Assembly (NCBI GenBank): GCA_039820545.1
Contig: JBCBPW010000004.1
Location: forward strand, 1 to 64,000
Length of the DNA: 64,000 bases
DNA from: JALEFZ01 sp039820545
GTDB lineage: Bacteria; Bacteroidota; Bacteroidia; J057
Reading direction: 5' to 3'
The notes under the pieces were generated by a model. That model made no database searches. It was not told the DNA's origin and worked only from the letters and a program-made list of their open reading frames with translations. A program made the position numbers and the translations under genes. The first letter of the stretch is position 1. Each line of letters begins with the position of its first letter. This document shows positions 34,830 through 43,065 of the stretch, piece after piece.

Positions 34830-34839
34830 AACGATCGTT
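34830..34839. promoter_or_regulatory. probable TetR operator
   Basis: AACGATCGTT, a perfect palindrome, 14 bases upstream of the tetR start at 34816. The ACGATCGT core resembles many TetR/AcrR sites. Confidence 0.6.
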
Positions 34840-35160
34840 AAACTACGGAAATTCAAGCAAATATTCCAAATGTAGATAGAGAATATAATATAAGATATGA
34901 CTGGTAATCTAGTAGATGGAAGATCCCCTTTATCAAACTAAGTGCCAAAATTAACTATTTGTAATGTTGAGGTATTTTTTGTCTTAAAAATATTTTTTCG
35001 GTTCGATGTTTGTAACATTCCAGCGTAACCCACAAACGCCAGCATAGATTCAGTAGAGATCACCAAACACCCAATGATTTCTACCCTCTACCCTCTACCC
35101 TCTGCCTGATATGTCCAGCAGAGACTGAGAGGATTTGTTTGCATCTTCAATGCTTGAATT
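34840..35160. other. intergenic region between divergent genes, with heptamer tandem repeat
   Basis: Besides the TetR operator nothing gene-like is seen. A tandem heptamer CTACCCT appears about 3.6 times at 35081-35104, 57 bases upstream of the T9SS-cargo gene. No -7/-33 pair was recognised. Confidence 0.45.
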
Positions 35161-36255
35161 ATGAAAACTGTCCAAATTGTAGTTTTGCTCTTGTTATCCA
35201 CTTCTTATTTGTTTGGACAAAAAAGTGTACAGCCCAACTTTACACAGACGCAGTCGGAGACTTCCGAGTACCAGGCCTCAAAAGGTGCCTTTTTCTATTT
35301 ATTCTCAGATTATCAGACGCCGTTCCAGCCATTGACGGGAGGAATTTCTGTCAACGAAGGAAGAACATGGGATGACCCTATCATCGTGATCCCCCTGGGT
35401 TTTACGTTTAGATTTTTTGAAGCTACTGTAGATACCCTGTACCTCAGGCCACTTGGAGGTGGTCTTGCATTGGTACACGATACGACTACCAAGGGAGTTG
35501 CTCCTGTTATGATGCTTTATGGTGTAAACTTGGCAGATCGAGCGCTTGACGTGCTCCCACTAGTAGGTATGCAAGGATCAGAGTCTCCGATTTCTTATTT
35601 GACGACAGGAGAAAAAGGTGCGCGTATGTGTACCATAGAGTTCCAAAATGCAGGATTTAGAGGAGATGTATATGACAATTTTCAATCAGTAGATCATGTG
35701 ACCTTCCAGATCAGACTCTTCGAGATGCAAGACATTATTGAGTTGCACATGGGAGATACACAGATCTCACAGCCTCAGCTAGCTTATGATGGCAAAAGTG
35801 GTCCTTCAATTGGCCTCATGCCCGCATTTGATTTTCATACTGAACTCATGATGGAGCCTGGCCTGTGGGTCATGGGACTACCCTATGTACCTATGGCGGT
35901 GATCTCTGATACAGCTACGCAGATCACTGGGGACATACCAATGAACCACGTGTATCGTTTCGATCGAGAAGCAAGAAATGATCCCAATACACCGAATACA
36001 CCTACGAATATAGAGGAGACAGATCCCACATTTGCCAGCTATCCCAATCCTGCGCAGGACTACCTTCAAGTCAGCTGGGGTGGTGCACAAGGTGTCATTC
36101 AAGCGCAAGTGCTGAATATACAAGGACAGCCTGTCCTCAGTCAAGAAATCATGACGGAGGGAAGCCTGAATGTCTCGGATTTGCGTGCAGGCATGTATAT
36201 CCTCAAGTGTCAAGATAAGGAACACACTATCTATACGCGATGGATGAAACGATGA
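35161..36255 (+). CDS. exported protein with T9SS C-terminal sorting domain
   Basis: A 364-residue exported protein: signal peptide MKTVQIVVLLLLSTSYLFG and cleavage before QKSVQ. Residues about 30-270 are beta-rich with no recognised family; the pattern (GGISVNEGRTWDDPIIVIPLGFTFRFF) hints at a jelly-roll or beta-sandwich. The C-terminal ~75 residues are a type A T9SS sorting domain: YPNPAQDYLQVSW, ILKCQDK with preceding LRAGMYI, ending HTIYTRWMKR. It should therefore be exported by Sec and then sorted to the cell surface by the type IX system, consistent with PorX nearby. Confidence 0.85.
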   Translation: MKTVQIVVLLLLSTSYLFGQKSVQPNFTQTQSETSEYQASKGAFFYLFSDYQTPFQPLTGGISVNEGRTWDDPIIVIPLGFTFRFFEATVDTLYLRPLGGGLALVHDTTTKGVAPVMMLYGVNLADRALDVLPLVGMQGSESPISYLTTGEKGARMCTIEFQNAGFRGDVYDNFQSVDHVTFQIRLFEMQDIIELHMGDTQISQPQLAYDGKSGPSIGLMPAFDFHTELMMEPGLWVMGLPYVPMAVISDTATQITGDIPMNHVYRFDREARNDPNTPNTPTNIEETDPTFASYPNPAQDYLQVSWGGAQGVIQAQVLNIQGQPVLSQEIMTEGSLNVSDLRAGMYILKCQDKEHTIYTRWMKR

Positions 36256-36310
36256 CGTGAAGTTAACCGAAGTATCTGCTAAGCATGTTACTTCCCGCTT
36301 CATCGTCTAT

Positions 36311-37876
36311 CTAACGCTTTTTTTGCCTCATTTTCCATTTTCGAAACCAGCCCCACGCATACCTACGAGATAGGCTAGCGCTGGGGCCACTTTCTTGATA
36401 AGCTTTGTCAAGTGCTGTGATGCGATAGGTGTACTTGCGAAAGTTTTTGAGGTGTTGATCCAAAAAGAGGTTACCTGTATCGGGCAACACCGCATAAAGG
36501 AAGGTGCCTGTAGCGTCTGGTATCGTTTTTCCCTCTGCTCTGTAGACTGCATAGTATCGAACAGTGCCACTAGCTGGAGCTTCCCATTGTAGCTCAATTC
36601 CTTCCACACGTGGACGAATGCGAAAATCTGATGGGAGAAGAGGAGGAAAGGAGGGAGTATACTGAGAAACAGGGAGAAGCGCGGGATGTGCGTAAAGACT
36701 TCTTCTGATGGAGTCTGTGACCGAGAGCGGGTTGTCTTTGAGGAATTGGGCGCGGAAAAAGATGCTACCAGGTACTTGTTGTTCACGCAATAGCCGAATC
36801 TGATCGGGTAGTTCTGAGGGATCATCCCACCGTTTGTCGCTGTTATTTCCCACCTTATAGACTGCATGCCCTATATAGAGCTGTGTACCTGTGACTTGAG
36901 ACTTCCACCAGTCGAGGAGGACCTCATAGTCTGCTGGAGGGTATCCGATACTGAAATAAATCTGTGGGGCTACATAATCGATCCATCCCTTCTCCAACCA
37001 ATACAAAATATCCGCATGTAAAGCATCATAAGAGGTGACGCCTGCACGTGTGGAAGAACCTCGGGGATCATCTTTTTGATTGCGCCATACCCCAAAAGGA
37101 CTGATGCCAAACTGTACTTCGGGCTTGAGGTCCAGCATTTCCCTGCGAAGATCCTGAATGAACGTATTAATATTGCCTCGTCTCCAGGCTGTTCGGTCAG
37201 TCGTATCTCTTGCGAATGAATAATAGCTGCTATCATCAGGAAAAGGCTCGCCAGGTTTGGGGTAGGGGTAGAAGTAGTCGTCAAAATGGACGGCATCAAT
37301 GGGATATTGCTTGACCACCTCCAGCACTAAGTCTTTGACATAGTCCCTGACGGCAGGTATACCAGGATCTAGGTAGAGGTTGGTCCCATATGTGATACAC
37401 CACTCGGGATGCTGAAGGTAAATGTGATTCTCCCCAAGTTTTTTTCCAGGAGACCAATTGACGGCTACGCGAAAGGGATTGAACCACGCGTGAAATTCCA
37501 TAGCGTGTGCATGAGTCGCTTTGATCGCGAAGGACAAGGGATCATAGAGTGGGGTAGGAGCTGTACCTTCCTCGCCACTCAAGCTGATGGCCCAGGGTGC
37601 ATACTGCGTAGGGTAGATGGCATCACCAGCGGCTCGCACTTGTAGGACCACCGCATTCATGCCGTAGGACTTGAGGCTGTCAAGAAGGTCGTGATATTCT
37701 GCCTTTTGCTTATCCGCAGGAAGCCCTGAGACAGAAGGCCAATCTAAGTTAAAACCCGTAGTGATCCATGCCCCTCGAAATTCACGCTTGGGCTGGGCAT
37801 ATATAGGTAGGAGAAGAAAAATGAGCAGGAAGCCCAGCAAAAGCTTCCTGACTGTATATAATTGCAATGTGTTCAT
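36311..37876 (-). CDS. glycoside-hydrolase-like protein, family 10-like (DUF187/GHL10), with C-terminal fibronectin-like domain
   Basis: A 521-residue exported protein with signal peptide ending LLPIYA. The TIM-barrel-like GHL10 domain (about 25-395) opens with REFRGAWITTGFNLDWPSVSG, then PTQYAPWAISLSGEEG, IPAVRDYVKDLVLEVVKQYPIDAVHFDDYFYPYP and ISPFGVWRNQKDDPRGSST, the usual sugar-barrel landmarks. A C-terminal segment (about 410-500) resembles a fibronectin-III-like module (VEGIELQWEAPASGTVRYYAVYRAEG). Polysaccharide hydrolysis is likely, and substrate is unknown. It begins only 6 bases after the acyl-CoA carboxylase gene, an unexpected pairing. Confidence 0.85.
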   Translation of the reverse strand: MNTLQLYTVRKLLLGFLLIFLLLPIYAQPKREFRGAWITTGFNLDWPSVSGLPADKQKAEYHDLLDSLKSYGMNAVVLQVRAAGDAIYPTQYAPWAISLSGEEGTAPTPLYDPLSFAIKATHAHAMEFHAWFNPFRVAVNWSPGKKLGENHIYLQHPEWCITYGTNLYLDPGIPAVRDYVKDLVLEVVKQYPIDAVHFDDYFYPYPKPGEPFPDDSSYYSFARDTTDRTAWRRGNINTFIQDLRREMLDLKPEVQFGISPFGVWRNQKDDPRGSSTRAGVTSYDALHADILYWLEKGWIDYVAPQIYFSIGYPPADYEVLLDWWKSQVTGTQLYIGHAVYKVGNNSDKRWDDPSELPDQIRLLREQQVPGSIFFRAQFLKDNPLSVTDSIRRSLYAHPALLPVSQYTPSFPPLLPSDFRIRPRVEGIELQWEAPASGTVRYYAVYRAEGKTIPDATGTFLYAVLPDTGNLFLDQHLKNFRKYTYRITALDKAYQESGPSASLSRRYAWGWFRKWKMRQKKR

Positions 37877-37882
37877 CTACGC

Positions 37883-39427
37883 TTACAACGGAATGTTCCC
37901 GTGTTTCTTTCTTGGGAGGCTTTCCGCTTTGTTTTCGAGCATCTCAAATGCACGTGCCAATTTCCTGCGTGTGTGAGATGGATAGATCACTTCATCTACA
38001 TATCCACGCGCAGCCGCTCGGTAAGGATTGGCAAAGGTCTCGGTATACTCGTCTACTTTCTCCTGTAGTTTGGCCTCAGGATCATCTGCCTCCGCGATTT
38101 CCTTACGGAAGATGATCTCTGCCGCTCCCTTAGGTCCCATCACAGCAATCTCGGCCGTTGGCCATGCATAGTTTATGTCTGCGCCGATGTGCTTGGAGTT
38201 CATCACATCATAGGCACCGCCATAGGCTTTGCGGGTGATGACGGTGATACGTGGGACGGTCGCTTCACAGAATGCATACAGCAGCTTGGCACCATTGGTG
38301 ATGATGGCGTTCCACTCCTGGTCTGTGCCTGGAAGGAAGCCTGGCACGTCTTCAAAGACCAACAATGGAATATTGAATGCATCACAGAAGCGAACAAAAC
38401 GTGCTCCCTTGGTAGAAGCATTGATATCTAGTACACCAGCAAGCACAGCAGGCTGGTTGGCCACGATCCCGATGCTCCGCCCATCCAACCGAGCAAAGCC
38501 AACGACAATATTCTCTGCGAAATTTTTGTGAACTTCGAAAAAGGATTCTTCGTCTACTACCAGCTCGATTACTTCCTTGATGTCATAAGGCTGGTTGGGA
38601 TTGGGAGGCACAATGCTGTCTAGGTCTTTGACAACTTGCTCCTCAGCATTTTGAGAAGGCAAGCGGATGGGATCTTCCTCGCAATTTTGCGGGACGAAAG
38701 AAAGCAGACGCTTGATATTTTCGATGGCTTCCACTTCATTGGCACAAGCAAAATGCGTCACACCAGACTTGGATGCATGCGTCATCGCGCCTCCTAGTTC
38801 TTCTGCACTTACTTCTTCGTGTGTGACGGTCTTCACGACATTGGGACCTGTCACAAACATGTAGGAGGTCCCCTCAACCATCATGATGAAGTCGGTGATA
38901 GCAGGTGAATAAACGGCTCCTCCTGCACAGGGACCCATGATAGCAGAGATTTGAGGAATGACACCTGAGGCAAGGGTATTTCTGTAAAATATATCTGCAT
39001 AACCCGCTAGGGAGACAACCCCTTCTTGAATACGCGCCCCCCCCGAATCATTTAGGCCGATGACAGGTGCTCCATTTTTCATGGCTAGGTCCATGATCTT
39101 GACAATCTTCTCTGCATAGGATTCCGAGAGAGAGCCTCCCATGACAGTAAAGTCCTGGCTGAAGACATAGATCAGCCGACCATTTACTTTGCCGTATCCT
39201 GTGATGACACCATCTCCCAGAGGCTTATAATTCTCTAATCCAAACTCATTGGAGCGGTGAGTGACCAATTTCCCAATTTCTTCAAATGTATCCTGATCCA
39301 GCAGCAATTCTATACGCTCCCTTGCTGTAAGTTTCCCTTTTTCGTGCTGCTTATCGATTCGACTTTGCCCCCCACCGAGTAGGGCCTCTTCATTCTTCTG
39401 ATCTAATTTTTCGAAAGATTGGGCCAT
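37883..39427 (-). CDS. acyl-CoA carboxylase, beta (carboxyltransferase) subunit
   Basis: A 514-residue carboxyltransferase subunit of propionyl-/acetyl-CoA carboxylase. The N-terminal crotonase-like domain has TARERIELLLDQDTFEEIGKL and GGSLSESYAEKIVKIMDLAMKNGAPVIGLNDSGGARIQEGV; the C-terminal domain has LGGAMTHASKSGVTHFAC, VLAGVLDINASTKGARFVRFCDAFNIPL and EDVPGFLPGTDQEWNAIITNGAKLLYAFCEATVPRITVITRKAYGGAYDVM. The open frame begins at 39499, but MAQSFEKLDQKN at 39427 is the conserved start. No biotin-carboxylase gene is present. PccB-like activity is the likeliest; methylmalonyl-CoA decarboxylase alpha subunits are similar. Confidence 0.93.
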   Translation of the reverse strand: MAQSFEKLDQKNEEALLGGGQSRIDKQHEKGKLTARERIELLLDQDTFEEIGKLVTHRSNEFGLENYKPLGDGVITGYGKVNGRLIYVFSQDFTVMGGSLSESYAEKIVKIMDLAMKNGAPVIGLNDSGGARIQEGVVSLAGYADIFYRNTLASGVIPQISAIMGPCAGGAVYSPAITDFIMMVEGTSYMFVTGPNVVKTVTHEEVSAEELGGAMTHASKSGVTHFACANEVEAIENIKRLLSFVPQNCEEDPIRLPSQNAEEQVVKDLDSIVPPNPNQPYDIKEVIELVVDEESFFEVHKNFAENIVVGFARLDGRSIGIVANQPAVLAGVLDINASTKGARFVRFCDAFNIPLLVFEDVPGFLPGTDQEWNAIITNGAKLLYAFCEATVPRITVITRKAYGGAYDVMNSKHIGADINYAWPTAEIAVMGPKGAAEIIFRKEIAEADDPEAKLQEKVDEYTETFANPYRAAARGYVDEVIYPSHTRRKLARAFEMLENKAESLPRKKHGNIPL

Positions 39428-39505
39428 AATATGTTTCTCTTCAATGTGTGTGTGGCAATAATAAGGAAAAGGGCTTAAAGAGAATAATGGGAAGGCCATC
39501 TATGC

Positions 39506-39557
39506 TAAAAATCATGCAGACGTCTGGTTTTTAGCACTCAGATACCTGCATGATTTT
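39506..39557 (-). terminator. terminator of the 39578-40882 gene
   Basis: 12-bp stem (39508-39519 with 39546-39557), loop of 26 bases, T-rich exit on the minus strand (39506-39511), 21 bases after the gene. Confidence 0.7.
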
Positions 39558-39577
39558 GATGATAGACAAGAGGAAAA

Positions 39578-40882
39578 CTAGTTCAAGGGCACATTATACG
39601 AGATCATGATCTTATTAGCGGCCTTTCTTTGGAGGTTAAATTCTGGAAAATGCTGGTAGCTCACACGAATAAACTGATTACGGACAGTATGCACCGTACA
39701 ACCTATACTGTAATGAATCTTCCCGAGGAGGAGCTGATCTCCCACCCCAAAATATGGGTAAAACCGTCTATCAAAATCGGAGTTCTCAAACTCTCTGTCA
39801 TACAACTTCACCAGTATCCCTGCCCCAACAAAAGGATTGAATCGTTTAAATTCGAATAGGCTGTGATAGCCTTGCAGCCCAAGACTTAACTGAGTCTGCC
39901 TAATATCTATAACAGATTCGAATTCATAATCAAAGAATTGTGCAAAAATGGATTCACGCGTATTACCATTGAAATACCCTAAGTAAGCTCTAGCACTTAA
40001 CCTGGGGAGTTTGAGCATGCTGTGGTACTCATATGTTAGGCCCACAAATCCTGGAGCTGCGCTGTAGGTCGCATTGTCCACGGCAAACGCTCCCATGACC
40101 CCAATGTAATGCTTCGTTAATTTATTTTCGTTCCAGCGAGCCGTCTCGTCATTTACCTGTGTATTGACTTCTTGTACCGACTGATCCATCTGTGGACGTT
40201 TGAGGGCTACATCTGTTGGATAGGTGATATTGTATTCTTTTTTCAACCTATCAAATTCCTGGTAAAGGAGGTAAATCCCCTCATTTTTTTGAGTGTATAG
40301 CTCCTTTTTCTCCCAATCTATAATGTATTTCTGTCCAAAATCATCCTTTTGATTCTTTTTATCTGGGGTCAGCATCATACGTTTGCCGCTGGAAAAAACG
40401 GCTTCAGCCCTATTCACATTGATATCTACATCTTTCACTTTTTCCAACTTATATATCAGAGGGGTAAGTGCTACTTCATCTGATTCAAGATAAAAGATTT
40501 CCTCTCTTCCGAGAAGATATTGATAGACAGTGAGTTCGCCTACATTGGTCTGGAGTAAGAAGACCGTTTGGGTTTCACTATTAGATAAGAGAAGATCCTT
40601 TTGGGGCACACTTACTTCTCGTTTGACATAGACAAAGTCCTGAAATCCATATCCTTCAATTTGGTCAATGCCGTATGTTTGAAACCCGGATGTGCCTTTG
40701 GGTTTGAAAAGTACCTTGTGATGCATGCGATCCCATGCCAAAACCTTGACCTGACCCTGTATAGAATCGCCTGAAGGTTTCACAATATATCCAAAATCGA
40801 TAAGTGACTGGCCTGTAGCTTGTTGAGAGAAGGAGGCTATCAAAAGGAGAAATGCTAGAAAACTGATCTTCATGAGTTGCAC
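39578..40882 (-). CDS. exported protein with possible C-terminal beta barrel, unknown function
   Basis: A 434-residue exported protein (signal ending SQQATG, before QSLID; MKIS... at 40873 is an equally possible start). The N-terminal half (about 25-160) has a beta-rich segment DSIQGQVKVLAWDRMHHKVLFKPKGTSGFQTYGIDQIEGYGFQDFVYVKREV, seen in many uncharacterised Bacteroidota proteins. A helical charged middle (about 195-265) is followed by aromatic beta strands from about 280 to the end (ITRESIFAQFFDYEFESVIDIRQTQLSLGLQGYHSLF; NKIMISYNVPLN) that resemble an outer-membrane barrel. The last strand ends in L-N instead of aromatic; barrel prediction is tentative. Confidence 0.65.
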   Translation of the reverse strand: MQLMKISFLAFLLLIASFSQQATGQSLIDFGYIVKPSGDSIQGQVKVLAWDRMHHKVLFKPKGTSGFQTYGIDQIEGYGFQDFVYVKREVSVPQKDLLLSNSETQTVFLLQTNVGELTVYQYLLGREEIFYLESDEVALTPLIYKLEKVKDVDINVNRAEAVFSSGKRMMLTPDKKNQKDDFGQKYIIDWEKKELYTQKNEGIYLLYQEFDRLKKEYNITYPTDVALKRPQMDQSVQEVNTQVNDETARWNENKLTKHYIGVMGAFAVDNATYSAAPGFVGLTYEYHSMLKLPRLSARAYLGYFNGNTRESIFAQFFDYEFESVIDIRQTQLSLGLQGYHSLFEFKRFNPFVGAGILVKLYDREFENSDFDRRFYPYFGVGDQLLLGKIHYSIGCTVHTVRNQFIRVSYQHFPEFNLQRKAANKIMISYNVPLN

Positions 40883-40976
40883 GTATTGATGTGAAAAATG
40901 TGTCTTGAGTTATTTTAATACATAAAATTAAAAATGGAGTATTTAAAGGTCAAATCCAAAGGAGAAGAAAGTATTC

Positions 40977-41531
40977 TTATTTCCACTTAATATTGCATCC
41001 TATGCTAGGACGTTGAGGCTTCGGGTTGCTTTCACCTGCAAGTAAATAGTCCATTGCTGATCTGAAATCCTCGCCCGTTATAGGTATACCACTTCCTGGA
41101 CGCGAGCTGTCAAACTGTCCGTGATATACGGCTTTGAGATTTGCATCGAAGAGGTACAAGTCAGGTGTACAGGCTGCTTTGTAGGCTTTGGCTACGTTCT
41201 GACTTTCGTCGTACAGATAGGGAAATGGATATTGGAGCTCTATTGCGACTTGCCTCATCAGTATGGGTCCATCTTGTGGGTAGGTAGCGACATCGTTGCT
41301 ACTGATGGCGATAAATCCTATGCCTTTTTCCTGGTAGGCGTTTGCCACCTTGACCAGCTCAGGGTTGATATGGATGACGAAGGGGCAGTGATTGCAAATG
41401 AAAAAGATAGCGGTGCCCTTTGGGCCCTTGAGTTCAGCTAAGCTGACCTGTCTATTATTGACAGTATTGCGGAGCTGAAAGTCCGGGGCGAGAGTACCCA
41501 GTTCAAAGGGATTGGATGCCGTGAGTGCCAT
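40977..41531 (-). CDS. thioredoxin-family protein with CNHC active site
   Basis: A 184-residue cytoplasmic redoxin-like protein with a CNHCPFVIH active-site motif (about residues 46-54), so two cysteines spaced as CXXC, and the cis-Pro region ACTPDLYLF (about 115-123). Helix-strand order and ITGEDFRSAMDYLLAGESNPKPQRPSIGCNIKW at the end, with an additional conserved CNIKW, define a common uncharacterised subgroup of the peroxiredoxin/thioredoxin superfamily. Redox activity is expected; the partner is unknown. It is not obviously co-transcribed with neighbours. Confidence 0.88.
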   Translation of the reverse strand: MALTASNPFELGTLAPDFQLRNTVNNRQVSLAELKGPKGTAIFFICNHCPFVIHINPELVKVANAYQEKGIGFIAISSNDVATYPQDGPILMRQVAIELQYPFPYLYDESQNVAKAYKAACTPDLYLFDANLKAVYHGQFDSSRPGSGIPITGEDFRSAMDYLLAGESNPKPQRPSIGCNIKWK

Positions 41532-41606
41532 AATAGTTTGCTTTTATGACTACGAACATACACAATATTTTGGGATGATGTGTTTTCATCTGTCGTCTTG
41601 CTTCAT

Positions 41607-41633
41607 AAAAAAATAGCCCCCTTGAGGGAGCTA
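41607..41633 (-). terminator. terminator of the subtilisin gene
   Basis: Eight-base stem (TAGCCCCC 41614-41621 with GGGAGCTA 41626-41633, one wobble), four-base loop, seven T on minus, 33 bases after the protease stop. Confidence 0.8.
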
Positions 41634-41665
41634 CTTTACATTCACATATTTACTTGTTCTAGCCT

Positions 41666-42664
41666 TTATGCCTTTTGTTGGTAGGGAGGATTATTTTCCT
41701 CACAAGGATCAAGTTCGGGGCGCAATAATTTTTTAGGATTGATCAAGCCAAATCCATAGCTCGGATCAAATCCCTCAGGACCTAAGTCAAGGGCGGTCAT
41801 TCTCAGATGTTCCTCCATATCTGCTTGTTTTGTAATAGGTGTTTGACCTTGGAAATGCTTATGCTTAGATAAAATCAACGCAGCGATACCCGCCACAAAG
41901 GGGGTTGCCATAGAGGTGCCACTTAACTTGGCGAGCCCTCGGGGAGGGTAGGTGGAGAGAATATTATCTCCAGGTGCGACAATGTCTACCTGTCTCCCTC
42001 TAGCGGAATAATGGGCAACTTTTTTGGTTCTGTCGATAGATCCCACAGCAATGGTTTCTTCAAAGGCACCAGGAAAATCTACTGTACCTAGATCGGGTCC
42101 AGAGTTGCCAGCAGCGCAAATGACAAATACCCCTGATTGGATGGCCGACATGACTGCATCGTAGATTTTCTCGGAAGGATAAGGGCTACCCAAGCTCATA
42201 GAGATGATATCAGCTCCACTTTTGATAGCCCAATAGATACCATCAGCAACCATTTCTTCACTTCCTGATCCATCGTCTCCTAGGACCTTGCCAATCAATA
42301 ACTCTGATTCAGGCGCTACCCCTACTACCCCAAGTGAATTGTCTCTCGCAGCAATGATCCCAGCGCAATGGGTGCCATGACCGTTGATATCACTGATGCC
42401 CGAACGGCTATTAGTAAAGTCTTCCATATCAATGATGGCTCCTTTCAAGTCAGGATGTGTATGTGCAACCCCTGTATCTAGCACGGCTACTTTGACTCCT
42501 TTTCCTTTTGTATACTTCCAGAAGTTGGGCACGCCCAATAGTTCAATTCCCCAATCAATCGTTTGAGCATTTGAAGTGAATACCTGCTCTACTTTGAAAG
42601 GAGGAATAGAGAATATGGGTTCGTTGGACTGAATGTCTCTCAGACGATTTTGATAGTTTAACAT
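41666..42664 (-). CDS. subtilisin-family (S8) serine peptidase, intracellular type
   Basis: A 332-residue subtilisin with the complete triad: Asp63 (AVLDTGVAHTHPDL), His96 (NGHGTHCAGIIAA) and Ser251 (SGTSMATPFVAGIAAL); Asn187 supplies the oxyanion hole in CAAGNSGPD. There is no signal peptide and only about 30 residues precede the catalytic domain, so it resembles intracellular subtilisins or a short-propeptide form. No C-terminal sorting domain. It might be a cytoplasmic protease. Its terminator makes it monocistronic. Confidence 0.92.
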   Translation of the reverse strand: MLNYQNRLRDIQSNEPIFSIPPFKVEQVFTSNAQTIDWGIELLGVPNFWKYTKGKGVKVAVLDTGVAHTHPDLKGAIIDMEDFTNSRSGISDINGHGTHCAGIIAARDNSLGVVGVAPESELLIGKVLGDDGSGSEEMVADGIYWAIKSGADIISMSLGSPYPSEKIYDAVMSAIQSGVFVICAAGNSGPDLGTVDFPGAFEETIAVGSIDRTKKVAHYSARGRQVDIVAPGDNILSTYPPRGLAKLSGTSMATPFVAGIAALILSKHKHFQGQTPITKQADMEEHLRMTALDLGPEGFDPSYGFGLINPKKLLRPELDPCEENNPPYQQKA

Positions 42665-43065
42665 GACGAAGTCTCGCTTATTGGATGTTGACTATGAATA
42701 ATTCCTGTGGCAACACGTATAAGTGCACCCTTAGGATTAGGCGAAAAAGCACTGTAGAGATAAAAGGAAAGAATCCTCTTTCATTTACCATTAATACGTC
42801 TATTTGTTTTATTTTGTTTTCTTGGTGAGTGTATATATTGTCAATATATGATTATTTGCGGTGAATCGTGTTTTATAACGAGGGAATAATATTTTCATAT
42901 ACATACGGCAGGGGCTATTCTAGTAGGTAAAACGTGCCCGAGAAGATGAAATACATGGCCTTCTTTCAAATTAACCGTTTGTATACATTCCTTTCATACT
43001 CACTTAATCCCAGATGTGAAATTGTCGAACTGTTTGAACTTTCTTACTCAACACAACATTTCTAT
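42665..43065. other. intergenic region with operator-like palindrome
   Basis: Divergent promoters for the subtilisin and the surface-protein genes should lie in this 401-base stretch. A 17-base palindrome ATATATTG-T-CAATATAT (42833-42849, 8-base arms) stands out and may bind a regulator. No canonical -7 box was found. The reading frame of the surface protein continues upstream to 42934 but lacks a signal peptide there. Confidence 0.4.

Noticed and set aside
35081..35104. Heptamer array considered as CRISPR-like
   Set aside because: Units are contiguous 7-mers without spacers and number fewer than four.
37883..39499. Upstream start at 39499 for the carboxylase gene
   Set aside because: Adds 24 residues (MAFPLFSLSPFPYYC) that are absent from the family; MAQSFEKL at 39427 is the conserved start.
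42934..43065. Longer start (GTG 42934) for the surface-protein gene
   Set aside because: The added 44 residues lack a signal peptide and would bury the clear one starting at 43066.
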